A stretch of 64,000 nt of DNA, from the NCBI RefSeq assembly GCF_004923315.1, contig NZ_CP039648.1, positions 124,001-188,000 on the forward strand. The letters run 5' to 3'. The notes below the pieces were generated by a model. That model was not told the origin of the DNA. It made no database searches and saw only the letters and a program-made list of their open reading frames with translations. Origin of the DNA: Azospirillum sp. TSA2s (GTDB lineage: Bacteria > Pseudomonadota > Alphaproteobacteria > Azospirillales > Azospirillaceae). Positions 7,833 to 17,021 of this stretch are shown piece by piece; the stretch's first letter is position 1, and every line of letters starts with the position of its first letter. A program made the position numbers and the translations under genes.

Positions 7833-8486
7833 TCATCGCATACGACGCATCGCCGACGCCAGCACCGGACGCACGGCACCGGCTTCGCCGCCCAACTCCC
7901 CGGCCCGCTCGCCGGCCCATTCCCCAGCCAGGGCGATGGCGCGCAACCGTTCGGCCAGAGCCCGTTCGGCGGCACAGGCCTCCTCGCACAGCGCGCGGAT
8001 CTCGGCGATGCTCGGCCGCCATTTGCGGGTGCGTCGCCAGCGGCGGGCCGCCTGATCGATGGCCCAGGCCGGGAACTCCCCCAGATCGTCCGCCCAATCC
8101 ATCGCGAGCAATTGCTCCACCTCCGGCGTCGTCGCCTTCGCCGGGAAATGGCTGAGCAGCGCCAGCACGCGGCCCAGCAGGTGATTGGCCGACGCCGGTG
8201 CCAGGATGGTTTCGTCGATCTCCGCAAGCGCCCGGCGGGCGAGCGCGGCATGACGCGGCGTCACCCCGTCGGGAGGCGTCCAGTCCTCCACCACATCGGC
8301 AAAGCCGTCCTCGGTGAAGCGGCTGTGGCGCCCGACCTGCCCGCGGTCGAGCATCCGTTGCAGCGGCTCCGGCAATGCTTCGCGCAGCATCCGGCTCCGC
8401 AGGGCCGGGGTCATCGCCGGATCGAAGGGCAGCGGCAGGCTAGGCGGAGCAGCGGGTGCGGCGGGGAACGGGTGCAGGTTGCTCAT
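7833..8486 (-). CDS. Unknown plasmid protein, possible phage P-like replication accessory
   Basis: A 217-residue protein with a Pro/Ala-rich N-terminus ([17 protein letters not shown]) and a mostly helical body. The segment FPAWAIDQAARRWRRTRKWRPSIAEIRALCEEA recalls the C-terminal part of phage replisome-loader (lambda P/gpP-like) proteins, which end in a short domain linking acreage, size and tile-like W/F residues, but the match is by eye and weak. It overlaps the upstream winged-helix gene by four bases (ATGA), so the two are co-translated. The order winged-helix protein then this protein mirrors phage O/P pairs. Alternative: a plasmid-specific protein of another function. Confidence 0.5.
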   Translation of the reverse strand: MSNLHPFPAAPAAPPSLPLPFDPAMTPALRSRMLREALPEPLQRMLDRGQVGRHSRFTEDGFADVVEDWTPPDGVTPRHAALARRALAEIDETILAPASANHLLGRVLALLSHFPAKATTPEVEQLLAMDWADDLGEFPAWAIDQAARRWRRTRKWRPSIAEIRALCEEACAAERALAERLRAIALAGEWAGERAGELGGEAGAVRPVLASAMRRMR

Positions 8487-9313
8487 GCGATCCCCCAGGG
8501 ATTGGCGGGCGTGGCCGATTGTCCGGCGTTCAGGCGCGCTGCAACGCTGGCCCAGGCCGACAGGCGCTGTTCCGCATTAGCAGCGGCAGTGGGTGGTGTT
8601 GTGCGGGAAGCGGTGCGGGCACCACGGTTGGCCGATCCGCGGACCGTTGCCGCGGGCTGTGGCGCCATACGCCCGGCGTCCTGCAACAGCCAGGACCGCC
8701 ACGCCGCCGCCGGATCGCGGTAGCGGTAACCATGGGCCCGGCATTGCTGGACGAAGCGCTCCGCATGTCCATCGACGTCGAGGTCGGGGAAGCGACTTAC
8801 AGCCCACTCGCGGTCTGTGGTCGGCGGCGTCCAGTCCTGCGGAACCGCCCCGGCCACCGATGCCTTCCCCTCGTCCGCACGCCGGTGGAGCGTGTCTGGA
8901 ATCTGTTCTGGTTCAGGCTGTTCATGACTCGCCGCTGAACAGGGGGAGTCCGCCGCTGAGTCAGCGGGGCTGTCCACCCCTGCACCATCAGTGGCCTTCT
9001 CTTCCGGCGCGTTCGCGGCGATCAGTGCCAGCCGATAGCGGCAGCTCAGCCTGCCGCCATTGGCCGAGCGGCGGTGTTCGATGCCGACCAGCCCGAGCGC
9101 CTCCAGCCGGCCCAGGATCCGGTTGACGGTCGGCCGGCTGCGTTTCAGCTTGTCCGCCAGCGTCGCCTGCGACGGCCAGCACACCCCCGCCTCGTCGGCG
9201 TAGGTGCTGAGGGCCGCCAACACGGCGAGGCCGTCGGCGTCGAGGTCGGGGTGGTCGAGCCACCAGGCTGGGATCCGGCCCCAGCGGTTGGGGTTCGTGC
9301 TGTTCTCGGTCAT
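8483..9313 (-). CDS. Winged-helix replication-type DNA-binding protein (phage O-like)
   Basis: A 276-residue protein beginning MTENSTNPNRWGRIPAWWLDHPDLD. Residues 25-95 form an HTH_36-like winged helix (GVCWPSQATLADKLKRSRPTVNRILGRLEALGLV), the kind found in phage and plasmid initiators. A low-complexity linker follows, then a C-terminal domain holding FVQQCRAHGYRYRDPAAAWRSWL, which resembles the DnaT/O-type helicase-contact region. The gene abuts the iteron field and points away from it. A GGAGGAG lies 12-13 bases before the chosen ATG. It could be a second initiator or a transcriptional autoregulator of the partition block. Confidence 0.6.
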   Translation of the reverse strand: MTENSTNPNRWGRIPAWWLDHPDLDADGLAVLAALSTYADEAGVCWPSQATLADKLKRSRPTVNRILGRLEALGLVGIEHRRSANGGRLSCRYRLALIAANAPEEKATDGAGVDSPADSAADSPCSAASHEQPEPEQIPDTLHRRADEGKASVAGAVPQDWTPPTTDREWAVSRFPDLDVDGHAERFVQQCRAHGYRYRDPAAAWRSWLLQDAGRMAPQPAATVRGSANRGARTASRTTPPTAAANAEQRLSAWASVAARLNAGQSATPANPWGIA

Positions 9314-9425
9314 CTGTGGCGATACTCCTCCGCGCCATCCGCGCAAGATTGGACGCATGGACGGCCGCATGTCTGGCTGTCACGATTGGTCCAGAGGATT
9401 CGAAGCGGTTGATGGCAGAGTCGAA

Positions 9426-9446
9426 TCGCGGGCAGGCACTCCATGA
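9426..9446. repeat. Solitary inverted iteron
   Basis: TCGCGGGCAGGCACTCCAT is the reverse complement of the iteron consensus with mismatches in the centre. It lies five bases before the first direct unit and faces it, so the left end of the origin also has a head-to-head pair. Confidence 0.7.
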
Positions 9447-9451
9447 CCACC

Positions 9452-9595
9452 CCATGGAGCGGCAGCCCGCGCATGGTGAGCGACAGCCCGCGACCGTAAA
9501 GCCCCTGCCCGCGACCATGGAGCATCGGCTCGCGGTTTCGCTGCGAATCGGAATCCTGGTGCTTTTGGCCGCGGTCCTGGAGCCTTTGCCCGCGA
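9452..9595. repeat. Direct iteron array
   Basis: Tandem 21-bp units with consensus ATGGAGYGRCAGCCCGCGA. Units occupy 9452-9472, 9473-9493, 9494-9514 and 9515-9535, with the CCCGCG cores spaced exactly 21 bases apart (9466, 9487, 9508, 9529). A degenerate 18-base spacer follows, then two more contiguous units at 9554-9574 and 9575-9595. The CCCGCG end is best conserved and the ATGGAG end varies. Confidence 0.85.
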
Positions 9596-9630
9596 TTCGG
9601 CACCCGCCACCCACTTGCGATTCCCGACAT

Positions 9631-9732
9631 TCCTGGAGCAACAGCCCGCGATTGACCGCGGATAGCGGCATTCGGGAGCAATCCGGCCCCTCTCGCTTCC
9701 GTTCCCGCCTGCCATGGAGTGGCAGCCCGCGG
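9631..9732. repeat. Isolated direct iterons
   Basis: Two further units in the same orientation as the direct array: 9631-9651 (CTGGAGCAACAGCCCGCGA) and 9712-9732 (ATGGAGTGGCAGCCCGCGG, almost the exact consensus). A weak copy (GGGAGCAATCCGGCCCC) lies between them at about 9671-9691. Confidence 0.75.
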
Positions 9733-9831
9733 TTCCGCTCAGCCCGCCTGCCGGTCCACCGGCGCCGATTCTCCCCGATTCTTCAAGGAGTCGCGATCAT
9801 GCACCCTGGCAGGACCGCCCTCGCGGCCCAA

Positions 9832-9915
9832 TCGCGGGCTGTCGCTCCATAACCGCGGGCCGTTGCTCTATCATCGCGGGGAGTGGCGCCATATGCGCGG
9901 GCTGTCACTCCATCC
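9832..9915. repeat. Inverted iteron array
   Basis: Four contiguous 21-bp units on the opposite strand, at 9832-9852, 9853-9873, 9874-9894 and 9895-9915. The CGCGGG cores at 9833, 9854, 9875 and 9896 are spaced exactly 21 bases. The first unit, read on the minus strand as ATGGAGCGACAGCCCGCGA, is a perfect consensus. The array faces the direct array and ends 80 bases before the initiator start, so it may also act as the operator for that gene. Confidence 0.85.
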
Positions 9916-9995
9916 CGGATGCGGTAATTTCTCCGCGTTCTGTTGCACCGGCGGGTCCGGCGCGCCATGGTTACTCCCGACCTTCGGAGACGTTC

Positions 9996-11228
9996 ATGAC
10001 CAAGATGGCCCCGACCAGCGCCGCGCAACTCATCCTGTTCGAGCTGGAAGACCGTTCGCAATCGCACCTGATCGCGCTCTACGATCTGGCGCCGCGCTTC
10101 GTCTTCGTTTCCCGCGACAACGACAAGGAAAAGGCCGCCAAGGACAAGGGCGAGCTGGTCACCAAGGACAACTTCATCAAGTCGGTGCGGCGCGAGTTCG
10201 CCTTCCGCGGTCGCAACTATCGCCTGACCGTCCAGCCCGCCCGTATCGACCGGCTCAGCACCGCGAAGAAGGACGACCGCGCCCCCGGCACCGGCCCGGA
10301 TCTGGTCGAAGTCGAGATCTTCCCGTCGGAACGCGAACAGGTGGTGGAGCAGGTCGTCCGCCGCCTCGCCATGGACCGCTCGCGCTTGTCGCTGACCGGC
10401 GAGAACCGCGACAAGGTGCAGATGCGCTTCAGCCTCTACGAGATTCAGCGCGAGTTGCGGGCGGTCAACCACACCCTGTCGATCCAGGACATCCGCGAAT
10501 CGCTGACCATCCTTGCCCGCTCGCGCATCATCATCTCCACCGGCGGCAGCGCCGAGCCGGGGAAGAAGAGCCGCGGGCAGAACCTGCTGGAATCGACCGC
10601 CTTCCCGGTGCTGGCGATCCGCTCGCGCCCGGATCTGGTCGACGAGGATGGCGGGGTCGAAGAGACCTATCTGGAATTCAACCCGCTGGTCTCCGCCGCC
10701 ATCCGCGATCTGGAGTTCAAGCCGGTCTCCTACGCCTGGCTGATGAAGCTGAAGTCGCCGGTGTCGCGCTGGCTCTACAACCGCCTGTCGATCGAATACG
10801 ACACCGCTGACGACGAGGCGAAGCCGATCTCGATCAGCGCTGACGAGATCATCAAGAACAGCGGCATGAACGAGTGGTCGCGCCGCCGCGACACGCTGCG
10901 GGTGGTGACCTCCGCCGTCGACGCGCTGGTGGAGGAGGGGATCCTCGACGTCGCTGACAAGGAATACACCAAGGTCGGCAAGCGCATCGACGCCATCGAC
11001 TATGTGCTGACCCCGTCGCAGAAATTCCTCGATCAGGTTCGCCGCGGCCGCCGGGTGCAGACCACCAACATCGACCTGCTCAAGCAGATCGTCGGCAACG
11101 CCATGCGCCTCGACGGTTTCGTGCCGCTGAAGGCGGGGGAGGCGGCGGAGGTCCGCAACAAGCGAACCAAGCGGCTCGCCGATCCGGCCAAGCCGGCGCA
11201 GGCCGCCTTGCCGCTGCCGAAGAAATAG
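9996..11228 (+). CDS. RepA-like plasmid replication initiator
   Basis: A 410-residue basic protein starting MTKMAPTSAAQLILFELEDRS, with GGAGA five bases before the ATG. The body has the layout of winged-helix plasmid initiators. SLYEIQRELRAVNHTLSIQDIRESLTILARSRIII looks like the first wing domain, then FNPLVSAAIRDLEFKPVSYAWLMKLKSPVSRWLYNRLS is a typical plasmid Rep motif (replicon-specific helix and LKS..SRWLY), and ISADEIIKNSGMNEWSRRRDTLRVV is the second winged helix. It should bind the 21-bp iterons next to it and open the origin. The exact initiator family (RepA or TrfA-like) was not settled. The C-terminal KRTKRLADPAKPAQAALPLPKK tail is probably disordered. Confidence 0.75.
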   Translation: MTKMAPTSAAQLILFELEDRSQSHLIALYDLAPRFVFVSRDNDKEKAAKDKGELVTKDNFIKSVRREFAFRGRNYRLTVQPARIDRLSTAKKDDRAPGTGPDLVEVEIFPSEREQVVEQVVRRLAMDRSRLSLTGENRDKVQMRFSLYEIQRELRAVNHTLSIQDIRESLTILARSRIIISTGGSAEPGKKSRGQNLLESTAFPVLAIRSRPDLVDEDGGVEETYLEFNPLVSAAIRDLEFKPVSYAWLMKLKSPVSRWLYNRLSIEYDTADDEAKPISISADEIIKNSGMNEWSRRRDTLRVVTSAVDALVEEGILDVADKEYTKVGKRIDAIDYVLTPSQKFLDQVRRGRRVQTTNIDLLKQIVGNAMRLDGFVPLKAGEAAEVRNKRTKRLADPAKPAQAALPLPKK

Positions 11229-11232
11229 CGGC

Positions 11233-11868
11233 TCAGCGCGCCAGAAGGCGCCGCGCCAGCAGCGTCACCGCCGTTCCCAGCAGGGCGCCGGCCAGCACGT
11301 CGGACGCCCAATGCCGGTGCCGGACCACCCGTCCGCCGGCGAGCGCCGCCGCCGTTCCATAGATCATCAGGCTTTGCGCCGGCGACCGGCTGACGGTGGC
11401 GAGCGCCGTCGCCGCGGCGAAGGCGCTCGCCGCATGTCCCGACGGCAGCGACCGCGCACTGATGCGCCATCCCGGTTTGCGGCGCGGGGCGCATTCATCC
11501 GGGCGACGACGCTTCACATAGCGCTTGATCGAGCGGCTGGCGGTCGCCGTCACCACCAGACCGGCCACGCCGATGCTGCCGGCGCGGCGGAGATCCGGCC
11601 GACCGGTCAACAGCCCGACGATGCCGGCGATGGCGAAGCCGGGGATCAGCACATGCCGCTTTATGGCGTAATGGCCCGCGGTCGCCAGCGCATGGCTGAC
11701 CGGGCCCGGATCGCAGGTGACGATGTCGTGGACCTGGGCGTCCAGCGCATCGACGGCGGTCAGGGTGGGCTGAAGGATGGCGGGAACCGGGTTTCCGCCG
11801 TAACCGATGCCGCCGCCCGGATTCTCGATGCCGCTCTGTTCCCCGCTCTGTTCGATGATGTCGTTCAA
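11233..11868 (-). CDS. PAP2-family membrane phosphatase
   Basis: A 211-residue acid phosphatase of the PAP2 superfamily, probably acting on lipid or polyprenyl phosphates at the inner membrane. The three catalytic motifs are present: KRYVKRRRPDE (the KxxxxxxRP signature), SLPSGHAASAF (PSGH with catalytic His) and RVVRHRHWASDVLAG (SRxxxxxHxxxD variant with RVVRH). Hydrophobic helices lie around them. The N-terminal 30 residues are hydrophilic and Gly/Glu-rich. It converges on the initiator gene with a four-base gap and shows no link with the hut genes next door. Confidence 0.87.
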   Translation of the reverse strand: MNDIIEQSGEQSGIENPGGGIGYGGNPVPAILQPTLTAVDALDAQVHDIVTCDPGPVSHALATAGHYAIKRHVLIPGFAIAGIVGLLTGRPDLRRAGSIGVAGLVVTATASRSIKRYVKRRRPDECAPRRKPGWRISARSLPSGHAASAFAAATALATVSRSPAQSLMIYGTAAALAGGRVVRHRHWASDVLAGALLGTAVTLLARRLLAR

Positions 11869-11965
11869 CGTCGATCCTCTGCATCCTGCGCCGCAACAAG
11901 GGGCGCCGCAGAGGAACGCAGGGCGGGCGGGGGGAGTTCCGCGCCCGCCTTGCTTCCGGTTCGGA

Positions 11966-12784
11966 TCAGCCCCGCGCCGGCCGCCAGCCGGCGAAGGCTT
12001 CCAGCAACGCCGTCAGCACCCGCTGCAGCTTTTCAGCCCGGTCGGGGCGGTAGGCGAAGGGCGGCGCCTCCTCGTCCATGTAACGGTCCTGCGCCAGTTC
12101 CATCTGGATGGCGTGGACGCCGTTGGCCGGCTGACCGTAGGCGCGGGTGATGTGGCCGCCGACGAACCGCCCATTGGTGACGCAGGTCAGCCCCTCCGCC
12201 GCCGAAGCACTTTCCATCGCCGCGACGACGCGGGCGGCCAACTGCGGATCGACGCTGGTGCCGCGCGCCGTTCCCAGATTCAGGTCGGGCAGCCGCCCGT
12301 CGAACAGGCGCGGCACATGGCTGCGGATGGAGTGGGCGTCATAGAGCAGGGCGAAGCCATGCCGCGCCTTCACCCGCTCCAGTTCCGCCGCCAGCGCATC
12401 GTGGTAGGGCCGCCAATAGCCTTCGACCCGCTGCGCCACCTCGGCCTCGTCGGGGGTCTGGCCGTCGCGGTAGAGCGGTGTGCCGTCGAACAGCACATCC
12501 GGGCACAGGCCGGTGGTCGCCTGTCCGGGATAGAGGCTCTCGCCGGTCGAGGCCCGGTTGAGATCGACGACATAGCGGGAATAGCGGGCGCTGAGCAGCG
12601 TCGCGCCCAAGCCGCTCGCGAAGCCGTACAGGCGCGGGATGTGCCAGTCGGTGTCGCGCAGGGTCAGCGCCTCCTCCGTCAGCCGCTCGGCCAGACCGGG
12701 GGACAGCTCGGTGCCGCAATGGGGCATGCTGATGACCAGCGGCCCGTCGCCTTGCACCAGATCGTAGATCGTATCCGTCATCAT
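11966..12784 (-). CDS. hutG: N-formylglutamate deformylase HutG
   Basis: Final step of histidine breakdown by the formyl route: N-formyl-L-glutamate to L-glutamate and formate. The 272-residue protein shows the family's [16 protein letters not shown] near the N-terminus, [26 protein letters not shown] and [18 protein letters not shown], with the metal-binding His/Asp/Glu set (H of MPHCGT, D-H of YDAHS). The start overlaps the hutH stop (ATGA). Its presence with HutF shows that this organism uses the five-enzyme pathway and not direct HutG-type formiminoglutamase. Confidence 0.94.
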   Translation of the reverse strand: MMTDTIYDLVQGDGPLVISMPHCGTELSPGLAERLTEEALTLRDTDWHIPRLYGFASGLGATLLSARYSRYVVDLNRASTGESLYPGQATTGLCPDVLFDGTPLYRDGQTPDEAEVAQRVEGYWRPYHDALAAELERVKARHGFALLYDAHSIRSHVPRLFDGRLPDLNLGTARGTSVDPQLAARVVAAMESASAAEGLTCVTNGRFVGGHITRAYGQPANGVHAIQMELAQDRYMDEEAPPFAYRPDRAEKLQRVLTALLEAFAGWRPARG

Positions 12785-14316
12785 GCGGTCTCCAGTTCCA
12801 CCGGCATCAGATGGTCAAGCGACCCGTCGCGCACCAGGGCACCGATGGCGGCCAGATCCGGGGCGAAGTAGCGGTCGACCTCGTAGCGCGGCACCTCGGC
12901 GCGGATGGTGGCGATGGCCTGCTCCAGCCGGTCGGCGGTCTTCAGCGGACGATGGAACTCCAGCCCCTGAATCGCGGCCAAAAGCTCTATACCGACGATG
13001 TCGGCGACGTTGCCGGCGATGTCGCCGAGACGCCGCGCCGCGAAGGTCGCCATGCTGACATGGTCCTCCTGGTTGGCGGAGGTCGGCAGGCTGTCGACGC
13101 TGGCGGGGTGGGCGAGCGACTTGTTCTCCGACGCCAGGGCGGCGGCGGTGACATGGGCGATCATGAAGCCGGAATTCAGGCCCGGTTCGGCGACCAGGAA
13201 GGGCGGCAGGCCGCTGATGGTGGTGTCGATCAGCATGGCGATGCGGCGTTCGGCGAGCGCGCCGATCTCCGACGCGGCGATGGCGAGCTGGTCGGCGGCC
13301 ATCGCCACCGGCTCCGCATGGAAGTTACCGCCGGACAGCACCTCGTCGGTGTCGACCAGCACCAGCGGGTTGTCGGTGACGCCGTTCGCCTCGATCACCA
13401 GCGTCCGTGCCGCCTGCCGCATCTGGTCCAGCACCGCGCCCATCACCTGCGGCTGGCAGCGCAGGCTGTAGGGATCCTGCACCCGGTGGCAGTCGGGTCC
13501 CTGATGGCTGGCGTTCAGCTCGCTGCCGGCCAGCACCTCGCGGAAGGCGGCGGCGACGGCGATCTGGCCGGGCTGGCCGCGCAGCGCGCTGATGCGGGCA
13601 TCGAACGGACGGTGGCTGCCCTTGACCGCCTCGACCGACAGGGCACCCGCGACCAGCGCCGCCTTGAAGGTGCGCTCGATCTCGAACAGGCCGGCGAGCG
13701 CCAGACCGGTCGATACCTGGGTGCCGTTGATCAGCGCCAGCCCTTCCTTGGCTTTCAGGTCGAAGACCGGCAGGCCGGCGATGCGCAGTCCCTCTTCCGC
13801 CGGCAGGATCTCGCCCTTCACCCGGACATGGCCGATGCCGAGCAGCACGCCGCACAGATGGGCCAGCGGCGCCAGATCGCCCGAGGCGCCGACGGAGCCC
13901 TTGCCCGGCACCACCGGCAGCACGTCGGCCTCATACAGCTTCAGCAGCGCATCGACCAGCGCCGGCCGTACGCCCGAGGCGCCGACGGCGAGGCTGACCG
14001 CCTTGATGACCAGGATCAGCCGCACCACGCCGTCGGCCAGCGGAGCGCCGACGCCGGTGGCATGCGACAGGATCAGGTTGCGCTGGAGCGTTTCCAGATC
14101 CGCCGCGGCGATGTGGGTGTGCGCCAGCTTGCCGAAGCCGGTGTTGACGCCATAGACCGCCTCGTCGCCGCCGGCAATCTTGTCGATCAGGGCGCGGGAG
14201 CGCTCCATCCGCGGATAGGCCGCCGGGTCGAGCGTCAGGGGCGGACGGCCGCGGTAGATGCTGCGCAGCGTGTCGAGCGACAGCGCGCCCGGAACCAGGG
14301 TGATGGTCTCGCTCAT
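12781..14316 (-). CDS. hutH: Histidine ammonia-lyase HutH
   Basis: First step: L-histidine to urocanate and ammonia. It has 511 residues, the normal length. The MIO prosthetic group is formed from Ala144-Ser145-Gly146 in [16 protein letters not shown]. The active-site loop [11 protein letters not shown] with Tyr55 is near the N-terminus, and [15 protein letters not shown] and SADQEDHVSM-like text ([11 protein letters not shown]) are in place. It overlaps hutG downstream and hutF upstream by four bases, so hutF-hutH-hutG is one coupled minus-strand operon. Confidence 0.96.
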   Translation of the reverse strand: MSETITLVPGALSLDTLRSIYRGRPPLTLDPAAYPRMERSRALIDKIAGGDEAVYGVNTGFGKLAHTHIAAADLETLQRNLILSHATGVGAPLADGVVRLILVIKAVSLAVGASGVRPALVDALLKLYEADVLPVVPGKGSVGASGDLAPLAHLCGVLLGIGHVRVKGEILPAEEGLRIAGLPVFDLKAKEGLALINGTQVSTGLALAGLFEIERTFKAALVAGALSVEAVKGSHRPFDARISALRGQPGQIAVAAAFREVLAGSELNASHQGPDCHRVQDPYSLRCQPQVMGAVLDQMRQAARTLVIEANGVTDNPLVLVDTDEVLSGGNFHAEPVAMAADQLAIAASEIGALAERRIAMLIDTTISGLPPFLVAEPGLNSGFMIAHVTAAALASENKSLAHPASVDSLPTSANQEDHVSMATFAARRLGDIAGNVADIVGIELLAAIQGLEFHRPLKTADRLEQAIATIRAEVPRYEVDRYFAPDLAAIGALVRDGSLDHLMPVELETA

Positions 14317-15677
14317 CCCAGAAGTCTCCCAAGTGTCTTTTTGAAGCGGTCGGCGATCTCCTCCTCCTGCGGGTGGCGGCGGTCGCGGACGACGGCGCGT
14401 CCGGCGATCACCACGTCCCGCACCAGGGGAGCGTTGCCGGCGAAAATCCAGCCATCCAGCAGCGCGTCGCCCTTACGCGCCGCCAGCAGCGGGTGGTCGG
14501 TGTCGAGCACGACGATATCGGCGCGCAGCCCGGCGGCGATGCGCCCGGCCTCGAACCCGGTCGCCTGCGCCCCGCCGGCCTGGGCGTCCTCCACCAGCCT
14601 GCGGGCGGTGGAGCGGCGGGGGCCGCCGGCCAGCACGGTGCGCCGTTCGCTGGTCAGCCGCGCGCCGTATTCCAGCCAGCGCAGTTCCTCCACTGGGCTG
14701 ACGGAGATGTGGCTGTCAGAGCCGATGCCCCAGCGGCCGCCCTGCGCCATGTAGGAGTCGGCGGCGAAGAAGCCGTCGCCGAGATTGGCCTCGGTGGTCA
14801 GGCAAAGCCCGGCGACCGCACCGCTGGCGGCGACGCCCGCCACCTCCGCTGCGGTCAGGTGGGTGGCGTGGATCAGGCACCAGCGGCCATCGACCGGCTG
14901 GGTGTCGAGCAGATGCTCCACCGGGCGGCGGCTGCGGAAGGCGACGCAGTCCTCGACCTCCCGGCGCTGCTCGGCGATGTGGATGTGGATCGGGCCTTGC
15001 GGGTTGGCGGCGACGGTCTCGGCCAGCAACCCGTCCGGCACGGCGCGCAGCGAATGCGGGGCGATGCCGAGTTTCACGTCGGAGGATTCGCCATAGGTGC
15101 TGCGCAGGGCCGTGGTCAGCCGGTCGAACCCTGCCCCGTCATGGATGAAGCGGCGTTGTCCGGCTGTCGGGGGCGTGCCGCCGAAGCCGGACGCGTTGTA
15201 GAGCACCGGCAGCAGCGTGATCGGCAGCCCGGCGGTCCGCGCGGCGGCGATGGCGCGGTGGCTCATTTCCGCCGGGTCGGCGTAGGCGCTGCCGTCGCGG
15301 TCATGGTGCAGGTAATGGAATTCGGCGATGGCGGTGAAGCCGGCCTTCAGCGTCTCCACATAGAGCTGGGCGGCGACCGCCTCGAAATCCTCCGGATCCA
15401 TGCGGTCGAGCGCGCGGTACATCACCTCACGCCAGCTCCAGAAGCTGTCGGAGCCCTCGCCGGAGGATTCGCCCATCCCGGCGATGGCACGTTGGTGGGC
15501 GTGGGAATGCAGGTTGGCGATGCCGGCGATCGCCGCCCCGGCGAAGCGCTCCGCATCGGCCGGGCAGGCGGCGCCGGGCATTGCCGAGACGATCCGGCCG
15601 CGCTCGTCCGTCGTGACCAGCACATCCTCCGCCCAGCCGTCCGGCAGCAGCGCCGAGGCAAAAAACAGGTTGCTCAT
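14313..15677 (-). CDS. hutF: Formimidoylglutamate deiminase HutF
   Basis: Fourth step: N-formimino-L-glutamate to N-formyl-L-glutamate and ammonia. An amidohydrolase-fold enzyme of 454 residues. Metal ligands are visible in [12 protein letters not shown] (HxH), in [11 protein letters not shown], in LIHATHLT and in [12 protein letters not shown] (final Asp). The start [18 protein letters not shown] was chosen because the frame upstream of it is antisense to hutI; the 15678-15773 gap then becomes the shared promoter. First gene of the minus-strand hut operon. Confidence 0.94.
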   Translation of the reverse strand: MSNLFFASALLPDGWAEDVLVTTDERGRIVSAMPGAACPADAERFAGAAIAGIANLHSHAHQRAIAGMGESSGEGSDSFWSWREVMYRALDRMDPEDFEAVAAQLYVETLKAGFTAIAEFHYLHHDRDGSAYADPAEMSHRAIAAARTAGLPITLLPVLYNASGFGGTPPTAGQRRFIHDGAGFDRLTTALRSTYGESSDVKLGIAPHSLRAVPDGLLAETVAANPQGPIHIHIAEQRREVEDCVAFRSRRPVEHLLDTQPVDGRWCLIHATHLTAAEVAGVAASGAVAGLCLTTEANLGDGFFAADSYMAQGGRWGIGSDSHISVSPVEELRWLEYGARLTSERRTVLAGGPRRSTARRLVEDAQAGGAQATGFEAGRIAAGLRADIVVLDTDHPLLAARKGDALLDGWIFAGNAPLVRDVVIAGRAVVRDRRHPQEEEIADRFKKTLGRLLG

Positions 15678-15690
15678 GGGGGCGCCCTCG

Positions 15691-15720
15691 CTATTATAGA
15701 CAACACTATACAAGTATAGG
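15691..15720. promoter_or_regulatory. Probable HutC operator between hutF and hutI
   Basis: The 96-base divergent gap holds two overlapping dyads: TATAG-ACAACA-CTATA (15695-15710) and CTATAC-AA-GTATAG (15706-15719). Within them GTATAGGC (plus strand) and GTCTATAA (minus strand) each fit the GntR/HutC-subfamily box GTMTAKAC at seven of eight positions. The stretch is far richer in A+T than its surroundings. HutC encoded two genes away is the expected ligand-responsive repressor, with urocanate as the family's usual inducer. Confidence 0.65.
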
Positions 15721-15773
15721 CAACCTGATGCCAAGAGGGTTGCTGCACGAACTGGTAGGAAGGAGCCGAACCG

Positions 15774-17021
15774 ATGCCGACCAGTGCGCCGTGGGATTCC
15801 CTGTGGATTGATCTGTCCGTTGCCACCATGGACGGCAGTGACGGCTACGGCGCCATCGCCGACGCCGCGGTTGGCATCAAGGATGGCCGTATCGCCTTCG
15901 TCGGCCGCCGCGCCGATCTCACCGACGCACCGGACGCGTTGGCGACCGAGGTGCATTCGGGGCAGGGCGGCTGGATGACCCCCGGCCTGATCGATTGCCA
16001 CACCCACCTCGTCTATGGCGGCAACCGCGCCCGCGAGTTCGAGATGCGGCTGAACGGCGCCACCTATGAGGAGATCGCGCGGGCGGGCGGCGGCATCCTG
16101 TCCACCGTCACCGCCACCCGTGCCGCGACGGAGGACCAGCTTCTGGCCGCCACCCTGCCGCGGCTGGACAGCCTGCTGGCCGAAGGCGTGACGACGGTGG
16201 AGGTGAAGTCCGGCTATGGCCTCGACACCGAAACCGAAACCCGCATGCTGTGCGTCGCCCGCCGGCTGGCCCAGGTCCGCCCGGTGGAGGTCCGTACCAC
16301 CTACCTCGGCGCCCATGCCCTGCCGCCGGAGTTCAAGGGGAATGCCGACGGCTACATCGACCGCATCTGCACCGAGACCCTGCCGGCCATCGCCGAAGCG
16401 GGCCTTGCCGATGCGGTGGACGCCTTCTGCGAGGGGATCGGCTTCTCCGTCGCCCAGACCCGCCGGGTGTTCGAGACGGCGAAGCGGCTCGGCCTGCCGG
16501 TGAAGCTGCATGCCGAACAGCTGAGCAACCTCGGCGGCGCCCGGCTGGTGGCGGAGTTCGGCGGGCTGTCCGCCGACCATATCGAGCATCTGGACGAGGA
16601 CGGAGTCGCCGCCATGGCGCAGGCCGGCACGGTGGCGGTGCTGCTGCCCGGAGCCTTCTATGCCCTGCGCGAGACCAAGCTGCCGCCGATCGACCTGCTG
16701 CGCCGCCATGGCGTGCCGATGGCGCTGTCCACCGACAACAACCCCGGCACCTCTCCGGTCACCTCGCTTCTGCTGATGCTGTCGATGGGCTGCACCTTCT
16801 TCCGCCTGACCCCGGCGGAGGCGCTGGCCGGTATCACCCGCCATGCGGCGAAGGCGCTGGGGCTGAGTGACCGCGGCGTGATCGCGCCGGGCAAGCGCGC
16901 CGATCTGGCGGTGTGGCGCATCGAGCATCCGGCGGAACTGGCCTACGCCATCGGCCTCAACCCCTGCATTGCGGTGGTGAATGGCGGCGTGGTCCGCAGC
17001 CCCCGCATGGAGGCCGCATGA
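15774..17021 (+). CDS. hutI: Imidazolonepropionase HutI
   Basis: Third step: 4-imidazolone-5-propionate to N-formimino-L-glutamate. A 415-residue amidohydrolase. [20 protein letters not shown] gives the HxH metal ligands, [16 protein letters not shown] is a family signature, [13 protein letters not shown] carries the third His and [13 protein letters not shown] the metal-binding Asp. AAGGAG lies about ten bases upstream of the ATG. It overlaps hutC by four bases at its end. Confidence 0.95.
   Translation: MPTSAPWDSLWIDLSVATMDGSDGYGAIADAAVGIKDGRIAFVGRRADLTDAPDALATEVHSGQGGWMTPGLIDCHTHLVYGGNRAREFEMRLNGATYEEIARAGGGILSTVTATRAATEDQLLAATLPRLDSLLAEGVTTVEVKSGYGLDTETETRMLCVARRLAQVRPVEVRTTYLGAHALPPEFKGNADGYIDRICTETLPAIAEAGLADAVDAFCEGIGFSVAQTRRVFETAKRLGLPVKLHAEQLSNLGGARLVAEFGGLSADHIEHLDEDGVAAMAQAGTVAVLLPGAFYALRETKLPPIDLLRRHGVPMALSTDNNPGTSPVTSLLLMLSMGCTFFRLTPAEALAGITRHAAKALGLSDRGVIAPGKRADLAVWRIEHPAELAYAIGLNPCIAVVNGGVVRSPRMEAA

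Larger units (their letters stand above)
9314..9995. other. Candidate replication origin (non-coding, iteron-rich)
   Basis: This 682-base gap lies between the divergently oriented winged-helix gene and the RepA-like gene. Nearly all of it is occupied by copies of one 21-bp repeat in two orientations, followed by an AT-richer patch (GGTAATTTCTCC, about 9922-9933) and the initiator gene. Iterons next to an initiator gene and a partition operon are the standard layout of theta-replicating plasmid origins. Reading frames that cross this stretch exist only because the repeat length is a multiple of three. Confidence 0.75.

Noticed and set aside
9316..9852. Open frames crossing the iteron region on both strands
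   Set aside because: The repeat unit is 21 bp, a multiple of three, so any frame without a stop in one unit stays open; the peptides are simply periodic repeats (RGPLL, RGLSL-type).
9452..9915. Iteron array read as a CRISPR array
   Set aside because: Units are contiguous 21-mers without unique spacers, and are present in both orientations. No cas genes are nearby.
12811..14754. Plus-strand frame of 647 codons opposite hutH
   Set aside because: Antisense to hutH, His/Gln/Arg-rich and without domains.
15678..16928. Upstream extension of hutF through the hutI gene
   Set aside because: The extra residues are antisense to hutI, are low complexity, and would destroy the divergent promoter with its HutC-type boxes. 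The family start MSNLFFAS is at 15677.
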